A stretch of DNA of 64,000 bases from Trileptium ribeirensis (GCA_030248225.1 JASANE010003505.1:1-64000), one strand, 5' to 3'. Positions 1 through 11,034 are shown, counted from the first letter of the stretch. Notes: generated by a model not told the origin, from the sequence alone. A program made the numbers and translations.

Positions 1-2
1 AG

Positions 3-365
3 AATGAACGAAATCGTATTGTGGGACCGGACACCTTGTTTACTATCCCTACCGATCATGCCGAGACCTCGAACTATCAATATCCGCACATCGAAGTAGC
101 TGAGAATTCTAATCCCTTTGTAGCAGAATGTCTTATTCCGATTAACTTTAGAGCAGGTGAGATAAAAGCTGACCTTGGACAGTCTGTGGTATTACAACCG
201 CAGGCTCTCTTCTATAGGAGAGTTGTGTTAGCCATGGATCAATTGAACAACCTGAGTAGGCTTTTCGATGTTGGTTTCGAATGTAGTGAGGACGCAGCGC
301 TTCAACGAGATTCTGCCATGTTGAGCAGCATCCTAGGTATGGCCTCCCGATTGACCACCGTGTAA
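3..365 (+). CDS. 3' end of an unknown ORF of the giant Gypsy-like element (truncated by window edge)
   Basis: The frame is open from the left edge and ends at TAA 363-365. About 120 residues are visible; I do not recognise a family. The last part reads as helix-forming sequence. The next long frame (-1 relative to this one) is open from position 290, so the two overlap by about 75 bases. No canonical slippery heptamer is visible in the overlap, and helix-like sequence continues across the frame change, which suggests either a small indel in this copy or a non-canonical frameshift. By position, upstream of envelope and polymerase, it could be the end of a gag-like gene, but no capsid or zinc-knuckle motif is visible. 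Confidence 0.45.
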   Translation, partial: NERNRIVGPDTLFTIPTDHAETSNYQYPHIEVAENSNPFVAECLIPINFRAGEIKADLGQSVVLQPQALFYRRVVLAMDQLNNLSRLFDVGFECSEDAALQRDSAMLSSILGMASRLTTV

Positions 366-370
366 CTGGA

Positions 371-1255
371 TTGTACCTCGATTCAGTGGCTCTCGCCTCG
401 TTGGAACTCCTCATGGAATTGTTGGGTCAATGCGTGAATGGCCACACGCTCCAACAAGTCATGGAGAAGGAATTTGAGGCAGAGCTGAGCAAGTACCCAA
501 TGTGTCAAGAGTGTAGGAGGAGTCATAGCCGACCAACATCGAGCATCGATACTTGCTGTTATTTTGTCGGACACCACGCAAAATGGAATTACCAAGGTAC
601 TTTGAGCACTGCTTGCGCGTCTATCCGCATTGACGGGTATATAATACCTAACTGGCGTTACTATATTGGTATTCAGACACCCAGAATGCAACGATTCTCT
701 CGTGCTGCCAACATTGACTTGCATGAGATGCTGAGCGAAGCGCCCCAGCTGTTGGAATTTATCTACCGCAATCAGGGCAGCGAAGGAGTCCCAATAACTA
801 CTTTTGTTCAGTACGCAACGAATAACATGGAATTTACCGATGAATCCCATAGACGGGACCGACTAGTACTCTTGTGTGCACGTTTGAGACTCCTGAGACG
901 TCCTGCTAGCGTCAACCTGCTTCAAATCGAGTGCGGTATGACAATAGGTGAGCACGTAGAAGTAGACTATCTGATCTCGGAACCGTGTTCACTCCGACGC
1001 GGTAGTAGCAACAGCTCTACACAAGACCTGGACGAACAGCTGGCCCTAGCGATGGCAGACTGTTTAAACACTTCCGAAGAGGATCTTGATGAGCAGAATG
1101 AACCAACTGTAGAGAAAGTCCTACCAGCTGATAGGGAAACCCCGAGTGGAACTGACGAACAAGTAGTGGACAGTGAGGAGGGATCGGAGCCTCCCCGAAA
1201 GATGGCCCGACCCTCTTCACCCGGCCTGAATAACGGCGCAGGTCAGAATACAGGT
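371..1255 (+). CDS. Unknown N-terminal region with ubiquitin-interacting-like motif
   Basis: This is residues 1-295 of the long frame. I recognise no enzyme family. Visible features: a C-x2-C pair (CQEC) near residue 45 followed by further cysteines and histidines that might bind metal; mixed alpha/beta sequence to about residue 210; then an acidic, Ser/Glu-rich tail. In the tail, a stretch with core LALAMADC between acidic residues (about residues 224-240) resembles a ubiquitin-interacting motif, whose consensus is acidic-LxxAxxxS-acidic, but with Cys at the Ser position. The region ends directly at the methionine of the envelope signal peptide, so it is probably a separate product joined in frame, or one removed by splicing from an envelope mRNA. 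It may be the 3' part of a gag or accessory gene. Confidence 0.4.
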
Positions 1256-3370
1256 ATGCGGAAAGTATGTACCATTCTACTACTACTTTGGCTTTCGACG
1301 TTAAGCTCTACGCACGCCACGCTCTCGCCTTTTAGCGATGCAATCTCGCGACTAGGTGCGTTTGTAAACCGTCAAGTAGGTGTTGTTGTCGAACCGCAGG
1401 GTTTGGTCATCACCTCTGATCAGACTACGCACTTGCCAGTGATCCTGCAGCTGTCATTGAGAGATTGGGAACGCAAGTCAGACCCCTACGTAAGCAATGT
1501 CTGTCCACCGTATGAGGTCAACGGTTCCTGCCGAGCCGATTGCTGCAGGAAAGCGAACTGTACTGAGTACCCGCAGCTGCATACAACCTTGAGCGCACTA
1601 GAACGCGAACTAGACGATGCATATCATGGCATATTAGATACAAATTATTACTCGCTGCTCGTGCATTCCTTCTGTGTAAAGAACGAGCATTTATGTGACC
1701 TCACCAACCGCCGAGAAAAACGCTTTGCAAGCCTAATCGCCGCCGCCGCAGGCGCCGTCTCTGGTTTCCTAGGTTTAGGAATGGCCTTCGCTAACGGCGT
1801 TCATATTAATAACGTACGCCAGCAAGTGACCGTTCTCAAAAAATTCATGCGCGAGACGAATGACGTCTCCTTTCGGAACACTAAAGCAATAAAGCAATTG
1901 ACCCGAGCTAATGAGGACATTTATGCATTTCTACACCACAGCATGCAGGAGGTAGTCTCCATGATTGAACAGGTCCGCTGTGCTGACCAGAAAGAGGTCA
2001 CACACGTGCATCATCAATTGATTGACCATATACTTCGAGCGAACATGCGCTCGTCGGTACAGGCCATTATGGAGTCTATGTTAAATGGTGAACTTTCCCC
2101 TGCTGTTATCGATGTCGTCATGCTGCGACGACTATTCGCCATGGATCCCCGCATTTCTAAAGCCATCCTGATGCGAGAACCCAGTCTAGCATATCAGTTT
2201 GGTCGAGTGATGCCCGTAAGTGTAGATCTAACAGGATTTCGCTTTGGCTTTATTTTGCAGCTACCCTTGCCCAAACGTAGCGATGTTCGACCATATTTTC
2301 GAGTCTACAACACTGGTTGGAACGCTCTCGACACGCTAACTCAACTGAGATTACCGCTACCGCAATACGCAGCCAGACTGGGACATGCGCGTTTCGAGTG
2401 GCTGAATCTCGGAGCATGCAAACATAGACCCGGAATTGCTTTTTGTGCACCCCACGCGTTACTAACTGACCATAGTACAAACTGCTTAGAGTGGATTATC
2501 GCAGGTGAATTCGTGCCGGAGTCCACCAAACACGCATGCAGCAACCGCACGCTTATCGGCCCACTGGCCAATGATACCGCCGTACACACAACTATTCAAG
2601 GTGTTTTAATTAGGACTAGTGAACCTGAGGTCATACTGACTAATCGCAGACAGCTCGCGCACGTGACCCTAGGTAAGGCCATCAAGGTTCAACTCAACGG
2701 AATCTTATGGTTTCCCCACGGAAATTATACACAGTTAGTCGTAGGATCGATCGTACTAACGAGCATGCTAAAGCCAGAGGAAATTACCATCAAATTTGGA
2801 CCAAACATTACCATTGACCGGCTCACCGGCCTCAAATTAAGACCTTTAACTTGGAGTTCACTCGACGATGCCAAGGCGACAAACCTACAAGTAGCTCAGA
2901 TAGCCAAGGAACAAGTACAAAAGATAGTTAACTTTCCTGCTTTAGAGTACACCGGACTTTCGCCTTACTTTATAATAACCATCATCGTTAGTGTAATTAG
3001 TCTGGTCTACTGCATGACTAAATGCAAGGTCTCTCCCAAGTACGCATACTATCTACCCCGATGGCTACCATGCCGCGGGAGACTGATCAGAACGGACGGA
3101 AAACCCCGAAAAGCAATTAGGTGGATTAGAGCCGACAAAAGAGGCCCAAGTGCACCACCTGAGGAGGACACTACACCCCGAATTTCGCCGACCGAGGTTT
3201 CGATTGTACCTTCGGGGACGCCGCGCGTGTCCGTTGTGTCCAATCGTGCCCCGCGTCGTTCCAACAGACTATTGACAACCCGTGCTTCGTCCGAGGAGGA
3301 ACTCGTTTTCATAGAGGACGACGAATTATTCGCTGCTCCCACCCGCGACTTACGCCGTGGACCTCGGCAG
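1256..3370 (+). CDS. env: Envelope fusion glycoprotein, F-like, with furin site and fusion peptide
   Basis: An internal ATG at 1256 starts a clear signal peptide (MRKVC then a Leu-rich core, ending near STHA). The ectodomain has six N-x-S/T sequons (for example NGSC, NCTE, NYTQ, NITI) and many cysteines. A furin-type site RREKR lies at 1709-1723, followed immediately by an Ala/Gly-rich hydrophobic fusion-peptide-like segment (1724-1790) and a long heptad-like helix. A transmembrane segment is at about 2966-3025, followed by a basic cytosolic tail. The architecture (N-terminal cleavage, then fusion peptide, helix, LPLP-rich beta region, C-terminal anchor) resembles baculovirus F and the Env of insect errantiviruses. 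There is no stop after the tail: the frame continues through a low-complexity spacer into protease, putting Pol on the cytosolic side. The segment itself is uninterrupted. The family call is by eye; an unrelated class I fusogen is possible. Confidence 0.8.
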
Positions 3371-3790
3371 GGCATGTTCACCCGACAATTAAACACAATG
3401 AATGCAGGCAATACCCCACTACTCATCAATGCAACCATACTCGGCACTCCCGTCACAACACTTGTGGACACAGGAGCTGACGTCTCAATCATGTCACAAG
3501 CCCTAGCTGCCCGTTTAGGTTTAGTACCCAGAGACACTAACACCACCCGCATAGTATCAGCTACACAACAGGAACTGACAATTAGTGGAGTAGTGAAAGC
3601 ACCAATTACAATAGGCTCGCTAAGCACTCCATGCGACTTCCAAGTAACTACCGACACACCGTATGAATGTATATTAAGCACCGATTTCATGGCTTTACTA
3701 CCGTACGTAGCCATAAATTTCAAGGACCGCTGTCTGGATTTATCAAATGGGACGGAAAACTGTTCGGCTCCTTTTGCTGATCAAGGTGAC
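3371..3790 (+). CDS. Retroviral-type aspartic protease domain
   Basis: The catalytic motif LVDTGAD is at 3461-3481, with DTG at 3467-3475 (residue 1033 of the long frame). About 60 residues later comes ILSTDFM, matching the conserved second half of retropepsins (I-L-G-x-D in most). Such proteases act as homodimers and cut the retroelement polyprotein. The domain is preceded by a spacer rich in Arg, Ser and Pro that links it to the envelope tail, and is followed by about 200 residues before RT begins. No break falls in this domain. Confidence 0.85.
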
Positions 3791-4379
3791 TATCGACCAC
3801 CAGTTATTAATCTAGTATCCCGGAAATATACACAGATACCGCCGAATACAGAACTATTCATAAACGCCATCCCCGAGATCACGCAACCGCCCACTGGCCA
3901 AGCACTATTCGTAACAGACCCTTTCATTAGGGACATCGCCATAGCTCACGCTTTGGTACTCACTGGTCAACGCATGATTCCTGTAGCAATGATGAACTTT
4001 GGAAACTTACCCGTTGCCATACACGCAGGACAAACAATCGGACACATCGAGATGCTTGACGACAATGAGGTTGAGCTCTTGTATGACAGCAACAAGCGCT
4101 TACTCCAACTCGGACCTCCCCAACACATTAAACAATGCAACCGCATAGGAGTTACCCGCGACAATGTAGTGCAGGTCATAAACGACCAAAAGAAAACGAT
4201 CGATACAGAACGATCCATACAGGTACTGAGCAAAATCGATTTTGGACAGACCACACTTAATCCCTACGAACTAAAGCAGTTGAAAACAACTATCTCCGAA
4301 AACGCCGACAAATTTAGTGTGCACCCATTTGACCTAGGTAGGTGTGGTGTACACCAACATAGGATAATTACTGGAGACG

Positions 4380-5640
4380 CGAAACCCATAAAACAAGTGC
4401 CCTATCGATTGGCACACTCTTTACGTGAACCCTTGACGGAAGAACTAAACAACATGGTAGAAGCAGGCCTTATAACACCATCGGATGCACCATGGGTTTC
4501 CCCCATAGTGTACGTCACTAAAAGTGACGGCACCTTACGTTTATGCGTGGATTTTCGCAAATTCAATGTGGTCGCCGAACGCGATCTCTACCCGTTACCC
4601 CGCATAGACGACATATTAGGATGCCTACGGAACACCAAATTCATGTCAAGTCTGGATCTAAACAAAGGGTTTTGGCAACTAGAATTAGACCCTGAGACCA
4701 AGGAGAAGACTTCCTTTGTCACTGTCCATGGACAATATGAATACAATGTCTTACCCTTTGGCTTAAATTCTTCTCCAGGCGCCTTCCAAAGGGGCATGTC
4801 AATCATCCTAAAAGGTTTGGAATGGGAAAGATGCCTCATTTACATAGATGACATATTAGTTTTCTCACCCACATTCGAACAACACCTAGCAGATCTCATC
4901 ACAGTCTTTGACAGGTTCCGTAAGGCCAACCTCAAACTAAAACCCTCCAAATGCCAGTTCGGACAGAAACAATTAAAATATCTTGGACACATCATTAGTT
5001 CTGAAGGAGTTAAACCTGACCCCGAGAAAACAGCCGCAATTGATAACTACAAACGCCCTGAGACACTCAAACAATTATAGAGCTTCTTAGGACTTGTAGG
5101 CTATTACCACAAATTCATACCACACTATTCCGAAATCTGCGAACCACTCAACGCTCTCCGACGTAAGGACAACGAATTTAAATGGACACCGCAATGCGAG
5201 GAAGCATTCGGAAAACTACGCAAAGCCGTAGTACAAGAACCACTACTCATCTACCCGGATTTTTCCAAACCCTTCATCCTACAAACGGACGCTTCAAGAT
5301 ACGCTTTAGGAGCCGTCCTCTCCCAAAAGACCGATAAAGGGACATTGCCTATTGCTTACGCCAGCAAATCCTTAGTGGACTATCAACGCCGATACCCCGC
5401 TATTGAGACCGAAGCCCTTGCTATTAGATGGGCCGCTTTACATTTTAGGCATTACTTGTTTGGACACGAATTCCATGTTGAGACTGATCATAAACCACTT
5501 AAGGCACTATTTGAAAGACCACCGCGCAACTCACGCCTAGCTCAATGGCGTAATGAGCTACTCATGGAATTCGGTGGATTCAATATCGAATATCGACCTG
5601 GTAAAGCCAACGCAAATGCAGATGGACTTTCACGCGATCC
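4380..5640 (+). pseudogene. Reverse transcriptase and RNase H, interrupted by TAG
   Basis: RT fingers and palm are clear: LCVDFRKFN, then SSLDLNKGFWQ, PFGLNSSPGAFQ and the catalytic box YIDD at 4841-4852 (residue 1491), followed by the thumb motif KYLGHIIS. This is the Ty3/Gypsy type. TAG at 5078-5080 stops the frame at the start of the connection; the same frame resumes at once with FLGLVGYYHKFI and a complete RNase H: LQTDASRYALGA (first Asp), ETEALAI (Glu), TDHKPLKALF (Asp) and NADGLSR. Apart from the stop I see no frameshift or missing catalytic residue, so the inactivation looks recent, or the codon is read through. Confidence 0.9.
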
Positions 5641-6553
5641 CCGACACGACGTGGACTTTTCTGACTCGGCTGACGAAGCCGAACACGACGAGCAGAACCA
5701 TACTCGAATGGTTGCGGTAGCCGTGAAAGGACAGGATTATGGCAAGGGCAAAGCTCCTGCCAAACCACCGCGGAGACTTCCTACCGAAGAAGCCTGGAAA
5801 CGGCTTACGCGACAGTTAATGGGACTTCGCCCAGACGCTCCCGTTAACCTCCCACCCGAATACGTTAGAGAACGCTTCTACCGTATGTTAGGAGGACCAG
5901 GATATGATCCCCTACCGGACCCAACGCGTTTCATTTTCTGTGGAGACATCGACGACCCATGGCCTGAAGGAGTCGAGATGCCCTGGAGGCGCTCGACCGC
6001 TCCCGGACCGCCGACTGAACCAGCCCCAACTCAAGAACCTGTGAGTGACTCAGCCCCTGGACCTTCATCAGCCCCTGATCCATTCGTTAGACCTACGCTA
6101 CCACCCGAACCTCCGACCGCTCCGACACCGCCCGCACCTGGCGCTGCAAGCGAAACACCCGTGCCACTGCTGGTACACCTGACCCCACTAGACCCCGGAC
6201 ACTACCAACGACTGCTTAGGAAAAGATATGGTGGCTTACCAGAAGTCGAGGAGTTCGATACTTTAATTAAGGTGGCTTATGCATGTGGACCACGAGTCCG
6301 ACTACAACGCCCTGAACAGGTTTACGACACTGGTGAACACATATACTTACCACACTTTCAACAGTATGAAGGACGAAATCTCCTCAATTACATACCTTAT
6401 ATCCAACGTAGAGACAAGCAATTTGGACCCATATAGTGGTACTTACACACTCGACAACCACCAGCTGATGAGAAGGCAGCGACTGCTCTAAAATTAGAAG
6501 CCCATCACTACCGTCTCTGCCCTGATACAGCCATCCTTTACTTACATCCCATC
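5641..6553 (+). CDS. Proline-rich linker between RNase H and integrase, containing second TAG
   Basis: About 300 residues separate the RNase H from the integrase zinc-binding domain, where most Gypsy elements have only a short tether. It opens with an acidic Asp/Glu stretch, then a basic part, then a Pro/Ala/Thr-rich central section (about 5995-6180), then a more folded-looking stretch with many Tyr and Arg. TAG 6434-6436 interrupts it; the same phase is open on both sides. I know no family for it. It could be an inserted domain or a linker cleaved by the protease. The composition resembles the proline-rich ORF farther downstream. Confidence 0.55.
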
Positions 6554-8035
6554 ATGCCTAACGACCACAGACCTAAATTGTGCGTACCCCGACTGCTTAT
6601 ACGACAGATACTTAAACACGAACACGACACTCTATTCGGTGGACACCCAGGTAGGGACCGCCTACTAAGCAAACTCAAACAATTCTATTACTGGGAAACC
6701 ATGGGTAAGGACGTAGACGAATACGTAAAACGGTGTGTACTTTGCCAGCGATCACGAAATTTACCTCAAAATGTTCGAGCCGCGCTCGGAGATAACCCGC
6801 TGGCTAGTGCCCCTATGCACCGCATGTTCGTCGACATACTGGACACTCGGGTTTTGTCCCGAAAAGGAAATAGGTACGTTATCGCCTTCGTTGACCAATT
6901 CACTAAGTTAGTCATCGCCGCCGCTCTGCCTGATCAAACAGCTAAGAGTGTAGCTCGACTTTTCGTCGAAGACGTAGTATGCCGCTATGGCGCTCCCGAG
7001 GAACTAGTTTCCGACCGAGGAGGATGCTTCGTTTCAGAAGTCATGGAAGCCCTATGCGCTAGGCTACACACCTTTAAGCGAGAAACTCTGAGTTACAATC
7101 CAAAAGCCAACGGAGAAATTGAATGTTTCAAGCGCACACTTCTATTCCTCCTAAGAGTAGCTTTACCCGAGAATGACCACATTACATGGGATGAAGTCCT
7201 ACCCTACTGCATAATGTCCTACAATTCCGCCGTACACGCCTCTACACACTATCCTCCTTTTATGCTCATGCACGGATTCCAACCCCGCGTACCGGGTGGA
7301 ATCGAGACACAGACTGATTGGGGACGCTATCCTGGAGCAGAAGCATGTCGCGCTAACGTACAACGATGGTTAGCCACGATTAGAGATCGAGCCTATCGCT
7401 CCATGGAATCCGCCAAGGAATACAGAAAACGTTACTACAACCGCAAAATTAAGGTCCCCGACTACCGAGTTAACGATCATGTTTGGGTCTACCGATACTA
7501 TACAACTCCGGGACTATCGCGTAAACTCGAACGCAGATGGTGTGGACCGTACCAAATTACTAAAATAATGCTGCCCTGCATCTGCGTCAAACTCCCCGGC
7601 CAACCTAATGCCTCCGACCATGTAGTCCACGTCAATCGCACCAAACCTTGTTACAGACCACTCGGCAGTTTTCCAGATATGGCCGATTTACTGAAAGCTG
7701 TGCCTCCCGCTTACATTGATGCTGCACTACAAGAGCCAGGAGAAACGATCCTCGCCGATAAATATTTCGCTAGGGAATTACAGGCTGCCGACCCAGAGGC
7801 AGTCGACCGGCTGCGCCAAGATATCGACGGTGCATCCGACACCACAAGTGTGGAGATCGGTGATCCTAATCTAGTATACACGCAAGCTCAGGCTGACATA
7901 CACCGCGCCGTAGTGGAACAATTAGCCATTCAAGCCCCAGCTCAAGGTTCATCTGGAGCTCCACAACAAAACCGGTTACCTGTATGTGATCCCGATAGAA
8001 CCCCGGACACCGAATGGCCCGCTATTTCGCAGTAA
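6554..8035 (+). CDS. Gypsy-type integrase (HHCC, DD35E, GPY module)
   Basis: Counting from 6554, the zinc-binding HHCC is H24, H31, C61 and C64. The catalytic core has D94, D154 and E190 with 35 residues between the last two, the standard DD35E spacing. A GPY/F-type module (RRWCGPYQI) lies near 7530-7555. The enzyme inserts element cDNA into the host genome. After the module the protein continues for about 150 residues, acidic and Gln-rich, to TAA 8033-8035. This segment is fully open, but lies downstream of two in-frame TAG codons. The last 95 bases (from 7941) are also the start of a 1547-bp tandem duplication, and the TAA is present in both copies (second at about 9580). Confidence 0.9.
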   Translation: MPNDHRPKLCVPRLLIRQILKHEHDTLFGGHPGRDRLLSKLKQFYYWETMGKDVDEYVKRCVLCQRSRNLPQNVRAALGDNPLASAPMHRMFVDILDTRVLSRKGNRYVIAFVDQFTKLVIAAALPDQTAKSVARLFVEDVVCRYGAPEELVSDRGGCFVSEVMEALCARLHTFKRETLSYNPKANGEIECFKRTLLFLLRVALPENDHITWDEVLPYCIMSYNSAVHASTHYPPFMLMHGFQPRVPGGIETQTDWGRYPGAEACRANVQRWLATIRDRAYRSMESAKEYRKRYYNRKIKVPDYRVNDHVWVYRYYTTPGLSRKLERRWCGPYQITKIMLPCICVKLPGQPNASDHVVHVNRTKPCYRPLGSFPDMADLLKAVPPAYIDAALQEPGETILADKYFARELQAADPEAVDRLRQDIDGASDTTSVEIGDPNLVYTQAQADIHRAVVEQLAIQAPAQGSSGAPQQNRLPVCDPDRTPDTEWPAISQ

Positions 8036-11034
8036 CTCGCTACACAAGACCCTACCAAGTTGCCTTACGCGCTTGATAAACCCTCAGGCTCATTCTCACC
8101 GGAATACGGACAACATACTGCCCCAGTTACCATACGAGAACAAAAGCGATCCGTCAGAACTGAGGAACCAACTAGACCCTTAGCTCTGCCACGCTCAGGC
8201 AATGGTCGATCACTGCGCCCATTTAACGTCAATGACTTAGGCCTCGTCGAACTACTCGCTTCACAAGACCCGGACGAGTCCTCGCCCCATACTCCCGAAC
8301 CAGCTATCTCCCCAACTTCAGCCGTAGAACACGCCGTCCAGACCTCACCGCCTACACCTGCCCAACGACGCGCCGCAGCCGCTACACAAACTTACCGCAG
8401 TCCTCGCTCACAACGTTTAATCACTGACTCGGATAAACCCCTAACCCCGCACCACTTCCACCGCGAACACCCGGAACGGCATGAACAGCACTATCCCAAG
8501 CCTCGCCAGGCATATTCAGCTCCACCTACTCCGCTCCCGCACACGCCGTTAATGCCTTCAGGATTCGAAGCTACGTTAGAGGAGCACACCCCAGACGAAT
8601 GGATCATACCGTATTCGACACCTCCTAGACCACCACCTACGCAATCCGCCCCAGTTTATAGCCAACCTCCCGTAGAACCAGCCCCAACTCGAAAACCCGT
8701 ACCTAAACCACGACAGAAACCAGCTAAAACCCCCACACCGGCTAGCGAACCAGCGTCTTCTGTAGATCCTGAGGATACTTCACCCGAATCGATGGAACCC
8801 CCAACACCACCGCATCGATGGACAATACCACCTTTACTCTCACCTCTCGCGGAACGTAAAGCTAGGACCCCACCCCAGCACTGGATAACTCCAGTTGCGT
8901 TATCACCCCTACCGGAGCAGGAGACCAGTCTCCCTCAAGTTTCTTCCTTTGGTCGCTGGACCACTAGGAGACAAAACCAACAAGCAGAATGGGAATGGGC
9001 ATTGGAAGAAAGGAAGAGAATCAGAGATGAAGAGGCCCGTGCTCGAGGAGAGCTGCAGGATGCAACCGATCTAGTAGAATATTTAGCAGGACCTATCATA
9101 CAGCACCCGCCGTCGGAGGCCCAAACGGCCGCCGACGACATTGTAGCAGAATTTGTTGAGAGCTTGGCTAGGAGACGTGAGGAAAAGGAAAGAGATATCA
9201 AAGAGTCACGTCGACCCACCGAATCTTCGGAGGGCGGCGAAGCCAGACGATCCCGACGACGAGCCGTCCCCACGGCTAGTGAAGCAACTTCAACCATCGG
9301 CGAATCAACCAAGGGTTCTTCTATTCGGGGGAGGAAGAAGGCGCCGCCGCGCAGCGCATCCTCCGCCATGAAAGGAACTCTAGCTCGACCCGCACGCGCC
9401 AAAGCTCGACCGCACGTTACTTGGGAAGACTGGGACGATGAAATACCCCTGAGTCAACTCTTACCGGGACCTACTCGAAGGCCCAAGCTCAAGGTTCATC
9501 TGGAGCTCCACAACAAAACCGGTTACCTGTATGTGATCCCGATAGAACCCCGGACACCGAATGGCCCGCTATTTCGCAGTAACTCGCTACACAAGACCCT
9601 GCCAAGTTGCCTTACGCGCTTGATAAACCTCCGGGTTCATTCTCGCCGGAATACGGACAACATACTGCCCCAGTTACCATACGGGAACAAGGGAGATCCG
9701 TCAGAACTGAGGAACCAACTAGACCCGTAGCTCTGCCACGCTCAGGCAATGGCCGCTCGCTACGACCATTTAACCTTAATGACTTAGGCCTCGTGGAACT
9801 ACTCGCTTCACAAGACCCGGATGAGTCCTCGCCCCATACTCCCGAACCTGCTGTATCTAGAACTTCAGCCGTTGAACACGCAGTCCAGAACTCGCCGCTT
9901 ACGCCTGCCCAACGCCGCACTGCAGCTGCTACACAAACTTACCGCAGTCCTCGCTCACAACGCTTAATCACTGACTCGGACAAACCACTAGCACCGTACC
10001 ACCTTCATCGCGAGTCCCTGGAACTGCATGAACAACGACATCCCAAGCCTCGCCATGCATACTCTGCTCCACCTACTCCACTCCCACACACGCCACTAAT
10101 GCCACTAGGATTCGAAGCTACGCTAGAGGAGTATACCCCTGACGAATGGACTACACCCTACTCGACACCTCCTAGGCCACCACCTACGCAATCCGCCCCA
10201 GTTTATAGCCAGCCTCCCGTAGAACCAGCTCCAACTCGAAAACCCGTACCTAAACCACGACAGAAACCAGTTAAAACCCCCACACCGGCTAACGAACCAG
10301 CGTCTTCTGTAGATTCTGAGGATACATCACCCGAAACTGTGGAATGCCCAACACCGCCGCGTCGATGGACAATCCCACCCTTACCCTCACCCCTCGCGGA
10401 ACGTAAGGCTAGGACCCCACCTCAGCATTGGATAACCCCAGTTGCGTTATCACCCCTACCGGAACAGGAGACTGGCACCCCTCAGGTTTCTTCCTTCGGT
10501 CGCTGGACCACTAGGAGACAAAACCAACAAGCAGAATGGGAATGGGCATTAGAAGAAAGGAAGAGAATCAGAGATGAAGAGGCCCGTGCTCGAGGAGAAC
10601 TTCAGGATGCAACCGATTTAGTGGAGTATTTAGCAGGACCTATCATACAGCACCCACCCTCGGAGGCCCAAACGGCCGCCGACGACATAGTGACAGAATT
10701 TGTTGAAAGCTTGGCTAGGAGACGTGAGGAAAAGGAAAGAGATACGAAAGAGTCACGCCGACCCACCGAATATTCGGAGGGCGGCAAAGCTAAACGATAT
10801 CGGAGACGAGCCGTCCCCACGGCTAGCGAGACAACTTCAACCATAGGCGAATCAACCCAGGGTTCTTCTATTCAGGGGAGGAAGAAGGCGCCGCCGCGCA
10901 GCGCATCCTCCGCCATGAAAGGGACTCTAGCTCGACCCGCCCGTGCTAAAGCTCAACCGCATGTTAGTTGGGACGACTGGGAAGACGAAATACCCCTGAG
11001 TAAACTTCTACCGGGACCTAGTCGAAGACCCCGT
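7941..11034 (+). repeat. Tandem duplication of a 1547-bp unit
   Basis: Unit 1 is about 7941-9487 and unit 2 about 9488-11034. The offset is constant: CTCAAGG 7941/9488, TTGCCTTACG 8060/9607, GAAG 9477/11024. The unit spans the last residues of integrase, the TAA stop and most of the following proline-rich ORF. The first 130 or so bases of the two units are almost identical, while later parts carry scattered differences, many synonymous. Because 1547 is not a multiple of three, unit 2 is in another frame than unit 1, so the duplication breaks the ORF. Confidence 0.9.
8036..9730 (+). pseudogene. Proline-rich coiled-coil ORF, copy 1 (truncated by duplication)
   Basis: The frame continues in the same phase as integrase directly after TAA 8033-8035; there is no ATG in the first 140 or so codons, so expression by readthrough, splicing or internal initiation is likely in an intact element. 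The protein is Pro/Thr/Ser/Arg-rich with PxxP-like motifs, then a charged helical part (about 8960-9220; AEWEWALEERKRIRDEE) that reads as coiled coil, then a basic Arg/Lys-rich section and the motif WEDWDDEIPLSQLLPG. At about 9488 it enters the second repeat unit in the wrong frame and ends at TAG 9728-9730. I do not recognise the family. Its basic, disordered character would suit a nucleic-acid-binding structural protein, which is only inference. Confidence 0.6.

Larger units (their letters stand above)
371..8035 (+). pseudogene. Envelope-protease-RT-RNase H-integrase long frame with two in-frame TAG stops
   Basis: One reading frame runs from 290 (first usable codon annotated at 371, a TTG; no ATG begins it) to TAA 8033-8035, interrupted only by TAG at 5078-5080 and TAG at 6434-6436. 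All three open segments are in the same phase, so the stops are point changes or recoded codons and not frameshifts. Order of domains: unknown region, signal peptide plus envelope, aspartic protease, reverse transcriptase, RNase H, proline-rich linker, integrase. Pol order (PR-RT-RH-INT) is that of Ty3/Gypsy elements; an envelope upstream of protease and in frame with it is not the usual arrangement. The first TAG falls in the RT connection region just before RNase H, the second just before integrase. As written the copy would not make a full polyprotein without readthrough. Confidence 0.85.

Noticed and set aside
3049..3723. 224-residue minus-strand ORF
   Set aside because: It is the antisense shadow of the envelope tail and protease, which have clear motifs on the + strand.
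8935..9402. 155-residue minus-strand Ser-rich ORF
   Set aside because: It is the antisense shadow of the coiled-coil ORF; its counterpart in unit 2 is broken up.
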